DNA of 64,000 bases. Source: Aphrocallistes beatrix (Eukaryota > Porifera > Hexactinellida > Sceptrulophora > Aphrocallistidae). The stretch spans positions 3,292,285-3,356,284 of the forward strand of contig OY725488.1 of the NCBI GenBank assembly GCA_963281255.1, in the 5' to 3' direction. The position numbers and the translations under genes are program-made. This document shows positions 56,111-64,000 of this stretch, one piece after another. The notes under the pieces are model-generated. The model saw nothing but the letters and a program-made list of their open reading frames with translations. It was not told where the DNA came from and made no database searches. Position 1 is the first letter of the stretch, and every line of letters begins with the position of its first letter.

Positions 56111-56570
56111 CAGGGAATGAAAGGTTAACGAACGGACTGAATAAACACAATGTAAAATTGACACACGTGTAAAATTGACACACGTTCAGTTCGTTCACGG
56201 GCCCACCCGCGTTCGTTCAGTTAGTTCAGCTCTAGACTGTGTCGCCCCGCACGCGCGAAGATGTCGGTAGATCCTCTTGAGGACCTGGTGGTGATTAAGT
56301 ACAACAAGCAGATATGAGTCCACGAGGGATGTCTGAAATTGGGACTCGTAGTGATCTATTTCTATTTTATGAATCAATATTTATCATTTTTCAGTTTAGT
56401 TCGTTCAGGTTAACTCGTTCAGTTCGTTCAGTTCACGTTCAAATGGTACGAACCAATCATCCGTTCGTTCAATTCGTTCAACTGCTGTTGGGCAACCGTT
56501 GGCGATCATTCAGTGACAATCCATTAAAAGCTTCGTGTTCAGTTCGTTAGTAAACCTTTCATTCCACCTG
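56111..56570. mobile_element. hAT-type MITE with GTTCGTTCA internal repeats
   Basis: 460 bp, starting CAGGGAATGAAAGGTTAACG and ending CGTTAGTAAACCTTTCATTC-CACCTG. It is flanked by ATCTCCTC (56103-56110) and ATCTGCTC (56571-56578), 7 of 8 matching. The interior has many GTTCGTTCAGTTCGTTCA-type units on both sides. Confidence 0.8.
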
Positions 56571-56988
56571 ATCTGCTCGACAAAGGTGTAGAGATTTCAT
56601 ATTTTCCAAAAATGTAGGGGGTCCAATGACTCACTGTCTCATCATCAGTCTAGCGGTAAATCTTAAAAGCAACATAATCTAATATATACTATGCACTGTC
56701 ACAATAATATAATCCAATACATGCTAAATTCTTCCAAAAAGAACTATATTCTATCCCTCTAGCTGAAAGTGAAAAAAATTAAAAAATTAAAGCAATTTAG
56801 AGATGATTTAGTGGTCGCGTAAGGTAGGCTTCTTCAAGTGCAGATTTATAATGGGATTTTCCGGTTTATGGGATAAAATTGCAAAAAGAGTACTTCAGAT
56901 ATAAGCAATGGATCTTGTGAACATTTGGTGATCAAAGTAAACTATTTAAGGTTGGCCTTTCCTAAGGGCATTTTGTTTTTTATATTAA

Positions 56989-58207
56989 GGTTGGTGTTTC
57001 CCATGGGACACTTGTTTTTTTCTAAAAATGTGCCCAAATTGCTTTTTTATCATTTTTAGATCCTTATAGGGGTTCTAAACAATAATTCCGATTTTTATAA
57101 CTCCAGCCCCAATATTTCGCCACTTTGAGCCACTTGTATCACCTGGTGTCGCTCTAAAAACGATACATTTTAAATGCGAAATGTCCCACAGCTATAACTT
57201 CTTTTAACAGTGCCAGATCATCTTTTTAATGCTGAATTCATGCTCAGCACTAGATTTCCTGCAATTTGATATATATATTGACCATATTTGGAAACATTTT
57301 TGTTTGACCGTGCCTAGCAACGGCCAGGAATTTTTTCACATTCCTGACCGTTGCTAGGAAAAGGCACTCAAAATATTCTCCAAATATGGTCAATATATAT
57401 ATCAAATTGCTGGAAATCTAGTGCTGAGCACGAATTCAGTATTAAAATAACGACTTGGCATAGTCAAATAAAGTTATAGATGCGGGATTTCGGCGGATAC
57501 TATCGGACAAGGTCATTTTTGGGTCCCCAGTCATAACTGACAACTTTTTCACACTTTTGAAGGTGTCATGATGTGAAAATATTTGATATGCCATATTTTG
57601 AAGTGAAGTACTAGTATAAGTTGTTGATTTAGGATGTTTAGATGTTATTTAATACTAGAACACAGTATAAACTATTGGAAATCATGCCTTTCCGGAGAAA
57701 ATTCCTTTGTAGCCTGTTTTTAGCTCTCAAAAAAATCAATTTTACAACGGAGGAATCTCAAGTTACAAAAGTCATAGAGTAAAAAACTCGATGGTTTTGG
57801 AAAGATCTCGTCACGTAGAACAAAATGATAGAGACAGATTTTCGATATTCTACTTTAGAAAAAAGTTAAAATATTTTTCCTTTCGAAAATCTGCCTCTAA
57901 ATATTGCATCAACGAAATTTGAAAGAAAAAATTATTTAGGTTAAAATTTACAATTCTATTCCTATTATTTTCTTTATTCAACGATTTCGTGCAAGAATAA
58001 TTGAGTAAAAGAGAAATAAGCTATTGAAATTTCCTTGAATGTCCTCTATAAATGAGGTGATTTGAGCAAAAAAAAATTTTTTTATTGCTTCTTAAGCTTC
58101 CGAAAAGTGTATTTTTGCAGATAACTCATCGAGAATAGTTTCCACAAAAAAATTCAGGAGAAAATAATGAAAACTTTTAAAGTTAGTTCTGGAAGGAAAC
58201 ACCACCC
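56989..58207. mobile_element. TTAA-type element, subfamily B, complete
   Basis: 1219 bp, starting GGTTGGTGTTTCCC and ending GGAAACACCACCC, flanked by TTAA (56985-56988, 58208-58211). The empty site is seen in the element at 20917. Palindromic core at 57223-57447. Non-coding. Confidence 0.85.
57223..57447. repeat. Palindromic core of a TTAA element (copy 4)
   Basis: Inverted arms of about 110 bp with the same layout as the cores at 13709, 21141 and 22714. Confidence 0.88.
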
Positions 58208-58269
58208 TTAAATTTGCCAAAAGTTCTGTTTAATCATTTTTAGATCCCTACAGGGGTTCTAAACATTAA

Positions 58270-58971
58270 GGCCAGTACTGGTAGCTGAAGCTATTTTTTT
58301 TTAAATTTTCGATTTGAAGTTGTGTATTTTTAAGTTTATATATGTATTCTTAAAATTCGTACGGAACAGCTTTGGGAAATTCAAAGTAGTTTTACCGTTA
58401 TGTCACCTTTAGTAGGTGCCAATTCAATGGGTATGATTGGGGATAAAAATTTATTTTAAATAGTGGAAGTGAGATTTTATGCGACTCTGAGAAATTTTAT
58501 TTTCCATCAATTGTCGTTCTTAGTGTTTTAATCCATTGTAGGTATATTGCTTTAGATAACTGACTAGAATCTATGCAATCTAAGCAGTCTTCAGTAGAAT
58601 TATTCAACAGTATTTTGGAAATTTGCCTAATTTTAGATACTATTTTGGGATTTCACCAAAAATGTGAAAATATCTCTGGAATGTGTGTTCTGAATTGAAT
58701 GATTCTAGTCAAATTTTATCAACAGTATGCATAGATCAGATTGCAAGCCTAATGACCATGATTACAATCAAACTAGTTGAGTTATTTTTGCACATATTTT
58801 ATACTCGGTATAGGAATTTAATATTACGCAATCTGGAACTATAGCATTAAAGTCAGAATATTCGATGAGAGAACAATTTAAATGGTGAAATAATAACTAC
58901 TATGTGTAGCTTTAAAAGGGTTAGACAATGGATAAGCTAGCATAAGAAAACATATGCACCCAGTACTGGCC
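58270..58971. mobile_element. TTAA MITE with GGCCAGTACTGG ends
   Basis: 702 bp with perfect 12-bp inverted ends GGCCAGTACTGG and CCAGTACTGGCC, flanked by TTAA (58266-58269, 58972-58975). The host sequence on both sides is continuous with 21010-21035, where it is absent. Very likely piggyBac- or Kolobok-type. Confidence 0.88.
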
Positions 58972-59039
58972 TTAATTTCGATTTTTAGAATTTCAAGGCC
59001 AATATTTCGACAGTTAGCGCCACTTGTACCACCTGCTGC

Positions 59040-60185
59040 CGTATTCACTAAGAACTTAAGATCGATCTTAAGATCGATCTTAGTGCTTAAGTCTTAAGTT
59101 CGATCTTAAGTCGTATTCACTAAGATTGGTATTCACTAAGATTTAAGTTCGGTCTTAAGACCGAACTTTAAGCAACCTAGGGAGGTGTCTTAAGTATTGT
59201 AATTGATTCGATTTTCACTAATTACTCCATAAATGTTGTTCAAACTTACTTCTGTCGAACATTGAATCTATCTTGATTGATATTAGACTTCAAATAAAAT
59301 ATTTTTAAAACATTTCTCTTACTGTGTGTAACATCGCAACATGTATCACATTCACATGCTATATTCGTGGCAAATTCTTCTTGGATTTGCATGAATAAAC
59401 AAACATACATTATCTGATCATATAATCATAGACTCATTCTAATATGCACAATTATAGAGACAGGCTTTATATATTGATTCACATGACTGATAATAATCAC
59501 TTTGATCCTATTTTCATATTTACAATGATTTTCCCAGCATTTCAATCGATAATAGTCCCTCTGTTCTTCTATTAACTGCAGCTGAGAATACAGCCATCTG
59601 TTGGAACAAAACTTCCTGCTGTAATGGAAGTAAGTCTGCAGCCTTCAAGAGCTCGATCAAATCATCTTGTTCATCAACAGTTCGCCTTCTCTCCCGACTT
59701 TTCTTTGATGCCTTATACGTTGTCGGGATTTCAATTTCTGGAGACTTTTTTTCCTGATATCCTCTACAGCTCTGCCATGCCATGCACTGAGTTGAGTTTG
59801 TCTGTAAAGTCTCTCCAGATTTGTTTCCTCCTTTTGTTTTTGTCAGCAGAATTTCCTGACCCTCTCAAAATCTCACCTGCTGACTCAATTTCATTAATGA
59901 GACTCACTCTTCTTCTCTGGTCCAATTTGCTTGCGGGATTTGTCCATTTTGGTTTGGTATTGTTAATGCAAGCACTCAGCAGCAATTTATATAGCACGAA
60001 AGGACGCCGACTTACCATAACTACTAATGACACCAATTATTTTCGTAACACCAAATGACGCAGAAATTTTAACGTCGATAGAGTTCAATTTATTTTACTT
60101 CTCATATCCAGTGTTTATATTTTGTCTTAGAGAGGTTTTCATGTTACAATATATAAAGACACTTGTCGTCGATATGTTTTGTTCT
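59040..60185 (-). mobile_element. PIF/Harbinger element copy 4, right end lost
   Basis: The left end reads CTGCCGTATTCACTAAG, preceded by CTG (a CWG-type target), with palindromic TTAAGATCGATCTTAAG arrays. The right part is cut near 60185, where sequence of the host TTAA element resumes. Confidence 0.75.
59520..59947 (-). pseudogene. Harbinger SANT protein, frameshifted
   Basis: The ATG lies at 59945-59947. The N-terminal frame carries SLINEIESAGEILRGSGNSA and RKQIWRDFTDKLNSVHG. The C-terminal frame (59520-59783) carries SKKSRERRRTVDEQDD and LPLQQEVLFQQMAVFS. The Ser/Ala linker between them is largely deleted. Confidence 0.75.
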
Positions 60186-60513
60186 GTTTTGTCAAAATTA
60201 CTAAAAACAAAATTCCTCGGGTGTTTTGGTGTGCATTTTCAACAATTTTCAAAATTTCAAAAATCTGTCTGTTCATTAGTTAGATCATCGATTTATAAAA
60301 AGATTTGAAAAGTTTCTAAAGGGTTGTAAGCATAATGTGTCTTATTTCTTCCTTGTAAATAGACTTTTTTTTAAAAAAAATTTTATCTGTTGAATTATTT
60401 CGATTATTAATGCAGTTTCGTAGATAACTCTGCGATACAAATCTGCACTGAAAAAATTAAATGAATCTATGAAAAATTCAAAAGTTAGCTATTATTGGAA
60501 AGGCCAACCTTAA

Positions 60514-61053
60514 GGGTAATTATCTAAAGATTCAAACTTTTCAATTTTTTGACACACTCATGCATACTATTGGAAAATATTCCTGAATATTTCTGAAAAG
60601 TTATTGAAAAATGAATAAATTCAGGAATGAACAATGACTAAATTCACGAAGTACATAGTTATTCCCAGTGATTACTCAGTATTCATTTTGGTAATTCTTT
60701 AGATTTTTTTCTTAACAAGCGCGCTTCGCTTGCTTGCACTGAGTGTCCGCAGAATCGCCATGCCTGGAAATACAAAATCTAAGCTATTATGGGATTTTTT
60801 TACTTAAATAAATATTGTGAGCAAAGGTTAACGAATAATTTCTCAAATGGACCCGAAATATAATTTTCTAAATCTATACGCCTGAAAACCCCATTTCAAC
60901 CGTTGGAAGCTAGTCTCTAAGTGTCCGCCAGCCGCACAGCACAAGCGCACAATGCACTTGTGGATAAGAAAACTTAATGATAACTAAGTAATTACTTAGT
61001 TTAAGTTAACTTTAAGTCGATCTGAGAATAAGGCCCTAGGGATTTGATAAACA
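60514..61053. repeat. Fragments of Helitron-like tails, no gene
   Basis: A tail in minus orientation lies at 60716-60760 (CAAGCGCGCTTCGCTTG) and a partial plus-oriented one at 60918-60960. A phrase near 60890 (CGTTGGAAGCTAGTCTCTA) also occurs at the start of the window. Confidence 0.55.
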
Positions 61054-61650
61054 CAAGTACGCTTCGCTTGCTTGCGCTGCGCGGGTGGCGGACACTTTGT
61101 GGCTGCAGGAGGCGCCCTTCGAACGCCTGGAGACACATTCATTAATTATAAGAGAGATAACATCCCTAAATACGTCTGTCCTATTGTTATAATCGATATC
61201 GCAATAAAAATCACCAAATTTGTCAATTTTTTAATTTTTGATGTGTAATGATGACGAAAAGGTGACAATGATGTCATAATTTCATGATGAGTCGACATTT
61301 TCGGCTGAGCTCAGAACCTACTGGAGCCATAGCCAAAAGACCCCCACATACCAAAAATCAGCTTTCTGTGCTTTGCAGTTTCTTCAATCAATTCGCTACA
61401 GATATACTATATACATAAAAGCGCGCTTCGCTTGCTAGCGTTGCGCGGCTAGCGGACACTTTGTGGGCGCCTAGGGTCATCATTGATTGATTATATGGGA
61501 GATAACATCTCTAAATACGTCTATCCTACTGTTATAATCGAAATCGCACGAAAAATCGCCAAATTTGCCAATTTTTATATTTTTGATGCTTAATGATGAC
61601 GTCATAACAGTGATGAGCGATCATTTTTTCATGCCAGTGAAAAATCTTTT
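61054..61650 (-). repeat. Two tandem Helitron-like copies in minus orientation
   Basis: Copy one (61054-61412) has a tail starting CAAGTACGCTTCGCTTG and runs to CGCTACAGATATACTATATAC. Copy two (61419-61650) starts AAGCGCGCTTCG and stops in the body. Together with 15858-17462 they show head-to-tail tandem arrangement in both orientations. Confidence 0.72.
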
Positions 61651-61662
61651 AGTTTTGCTTAA

Positions 61663-62424
61663 GGATACCGCCCTCGAAAAACATCGCCTGACATGAAAAA
61701 AATGGTAAAATTTTGTATTGTTAATTCCATTGTATTATTGAGTAGTCTACCATCAAATCGTACTTGTTAGACAATATTATTTTGCTTTTTATGCGTTGAC
61801 CCCCTAAAGTTTAGTGTCTGAAAAAATTGAAAAATTATTAGTGGTTTTTCGGCGGATTCATCAATTAGTTTCAATCTTATCTGATATTTTTTGAATGATA
61901 GAGACCTCAAAAATTCTTTTGCCCCTTTAGAGATTATAAAACAGAAAAATTCAAAAAAATGGAATATAAAATTCAATCAAAATAACTCAAAATGATCGGG
62001 AAATGGCCGCTGTGATATTAGTTATTGTATCTATAAAGAAATTATGATCATTTAAAAAATAATTGTTCAGACCCGACCATTTGTTCGTAAGTTATCGTAT
62101 ATTATAGGTAAAGTTTCGACATTATACCTCTCTAGGCTCACGAAAGAAGTCGATGTCAAATCTTAAAAACTATTGAAGATATATGATACCTCCCTCGAAA
62201 AACTTTGCCTGGAGTAAAAAAAAAATCTTTAATTGTTAATTTCATTGTATTACTGAGCGATCTACCATATGATTTTACGAGTTGGACGGTATTTATTTTG
62301 ATTTTTATGAGTAAACCCTCTAAAGTTTAGCGTTACTAAAAATTGGAAAATTATTGGAGGTTTTTGACGCATTCATCAATTTGATTTTTACCTTATTTGA
62401 TAATTTTTTAATGATATGGACCTT
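61663..62424 (-). mobile_element. Two truncated GGATACC-family ends in tandem
   Basis: The first begins GGATACCGCCCTCGAAAAA after TTAA (61659-61662) and runs to about 62183. A second, slightly different end follows (GATACCTCCCTCGAAAAAC) and runs into the Harbinger copy at about 62425. Both match the right part of the complete elements in reverse. Confidence 0.75.
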
Positions 62425-63096
62425 AACTGCAGCTGTGCTGAGAATACAGCCATCTGCTGAAACAAAACTTCCTGCTGTAACGGAAGTAAGTCTGCAGCCT
62501 TCAAAAGTTCGACAGAATCATCTCGTTCATCAACAGTTCGCCTTCTCTTCCGACTTTTCTTTGATGTCTTATACGTTGTCGGTATTTCAATTTCTGGAGA
62601 CTCTAAAATTGGAGTTCCTTCAAATTCATCTGGACCTGTAGCCGATGCTGTTGACGCTATTGCTGGTGCTTGAAAAAGATCAGCAGCACCTGAAATTCCA
62701 CTGAAAGCATGGGTGTTTTGGAACATCTCTGTTACCCGATCTGCAGAGTCAGCAAAAATACTTCTATCTGCTGATAGGATTTGCATGTCCTCGTCTTCTA
62801 CCTGCCCAGCACTGTTCGTACCCCTCCAGTCTTTCTGGCTTCCCTAAAGCTAGCATCAACTTTGGACTTAGCGTTTAGCTTTAGGTTGGTCCACTTTTTT
62901 CTGATATCCTCTACAGCTCTGGCATTGCCATGTATTGAGTTGAGTTTGGCTGCGATATCTCTCCAGATTTGTTCCTCCTTTTGTTTTTGTCAGCGGAATT
63001 TCCTGACCCTCTCAATATATCACCTGCTGACTCAATTTCATTGATAAGACTGCACTCTTCTTCTCTGGTCCAATTTGCTTTTCGGGTTTTTTCCAT
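62388..63096 (-). pseudogene. Harbinger SANT protein, nearly full length
   Basis: The N-terminal frame (ATG at 63094-63096) starts MEKTRKANWTREEECSLI and, in the next frame, continues as RRKQIWRDIAAKLNSVHGNA and AVEDIRKKWTNLKLNAKSK, completing a SANT/Myb-like domain. The C-terminal frame (62388-62786) has DSADRVTEMFQNTHAFSG, the KKSRKRRRTVDERDD patch and the LPLQQEVLFQQMAVFSAQL tail. At least two frame changes break it. It is the most complete SANT copy here and lies about 290 bp from a nuclease gene on the same strand. Confidence 0.8.
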
Positions 63097-63388
63097 TTGT
63101 TTCGGTATTGTTAATGCAAGTACTCAGCAGCAATTTATATACACGGGAGGATGCCGACTTACCATAACCACTAATGACACCATTTATTTTCGTAACACCA
63201 AATGACGCAGAAATCTTAACGTCGATCGAGTTAAATTTATTTTACTTCTCATATCCAATGTTTATATTTTGTCTAAGAGAGGTTTTCATTTTACAATATA
63301 CAAAGACACTTGTTGTTTATATGTTTTGTTTAATATAATGCATGAGATACTACTTATGCTCTTTGATAGCTCCTAAATTTAGATTAAT

Positions 63389-64000
63389 TCAACTAAAGTT
63401 GTGAATGGCAAACTGATCCCTGTAGTGTTTTGCAGCAATATGTCCAGTTTCCTCAAATGTAAACGGTTCATCCATAATGCTTGTATGATGGTCAATAGTG
63501 GAATCTTCCAACATGGGCTGCTTCCAAACAATAGCCATATTATGAAGAACAGCACAGGCAAGAATAATAGTGCAGACTTTATCTGGAGCCACCCGGATCT
63601 CGCCGTGAAGGCAATGAAATCTTCTCTTCCATCTCCCAAAGGTTTGCTCGATCAATACACGCGTTTTTTTGTGGGAGTAATTATAATTCTCTTGGGCATT
63701 TGAAGCAGGTTGTCAGTATGGAGTTAATAAATAGGGTTTCAGCATATACCCACTATCACCTAATATATGCTCACCAGCCAAGAAGTTATTCTCCACATAT
63801 TTTCCGACCTGAGAGAGCTTCCAAATACGTGAATCATGAACTGAACCGGGGAATCTTGCCAATACATCGGAAAATCTACCATCAGGTAGACAGATAGCTT
63901 GGACATTTATGGAGTGGTAGAAATGTCGGTTTACGTAATCTGCCTCATTTTCAGAAGGCTTTTGAATACGAACATGCGTTCCATCTACAAGTCCAAGAAC
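63389..64000 (-). pseudogene. HARBI1-type nuclease, one internal stop, cut by window edge
   Basis: The minus strand from the window edge reads VLGLVDGTHVRIQKPSENEA, then RFPGSVHDSRIWKLSQ, then HILGDSGYMLKPYLLTPY, a TGA at 63712-63714, then VLIEQTFGRWKRRFHCLHGE and ACAVLHNMAIVWK, ending at 63389. The three catalytic acidic residues are present in VDGTHV, GDSGY and IEQTFG. This is the DDE nuclease that cuts DNA for PIF/Harbinger transposition together with the SANT partner. The single TGA is the only break seen, so it is either a young pseudogene or a sequencing/assembly error. The N-terminal part lies beyond the window. Confidence 0.85.

Larger units (their letters stand above)
56950..60509. 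mobile_element. TTAA-type element, subfamily A, hosting three elements
   Basis: Starts GGTTGGCCTTTCC after TTAA (56946-56949) and ends GGAAAGGCCAACC before TTAA (60510-60513). Within it lie a subfamily B element (56989-58207), a TTAA MITE (58270-58971) and a Harbinger copy (from 59040). Removal of these leaves sequence collinear with 20917-21954 and the right part of that element. Confidence 0.8.

Overview
The window is AT-rich, repeat-dense animal nuclear DNA. The transposon types (ZBED5-type hAT, PIF/Harbinger with a SANT partner gene, Tc1/mariner, pogo-type and TTAA-duplicating MITEs, a THAP fragment, a KRBA2-type integrase) and the two animal-like housekeeping genes point to an invertebrate metazoan. 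A crustacean such as a copepod would fit, but the sequence does not prove it. There is one 200-base assembly gap.

Only two intact genes stand out, both on the minus strand and both uninterrupted by introns. One is a SAPS-family regulatory subunit of protein phosphatase 6 (10036-12990). The other is an eIF4G-type translation initiation scaffold (52654-55659) with MIF4G and MA3-like domains. Several weaker candidates look like exons or damaged genes: a minus-strand exon at 1886-2060, a glycine/arginine-rich exon at 27649-27940, a terminal exon at 28269-28516, a two-exon gene of an unrecognised family at 35204-35981, a PHD-finger gene at 29637-30286 and an ORF broken by two TGA codons at 32144-32644.

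The rest is layered transposon debris. From left to right: an end of a TTAA-type element and the gap (1-1820); pogo-type and hAT MITEs (2.5-3.8 kb); a pogo-type MITE split by a Harbinger copy, which is itself split by a TIR element carrying a Ty3/Gypsy zinc-knuckle and protease fragment (4.1-7.6 kb); Helitron-like GC-rich repeats; the SAPS gene; a 1.1-kb foldback and two tandem Helitron-like units (13.7-17.5 kb); a TTAA element with a Tc1-type element inside (17.5-20.7 kb); nested TTAA elements, a THAP fragment and an hAT fragment (20.9-24.8 kb); microsatellites and exon candidates (25-33 kb); the integrase pseudogene (36-37 kb); more Harbinger copies (37.7-43.2 kb); a ZBED5-type hAT with a mariner-type MITE inside (43.8-47.0 kb); another TTAA element (49.8-51.7 kb); the eIF4G gene; a four-layer nest (56.9-60.5 kb); and a Harbinger locus with both SANT and nuclease genes running off the right edge.

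The most unusual object is the 1.48-kb element at 5966-7447, which has long TIRs and a 7-bp target duplication and carries retrotransposon coding sequence. No defence or metabolic gene cluster was found.
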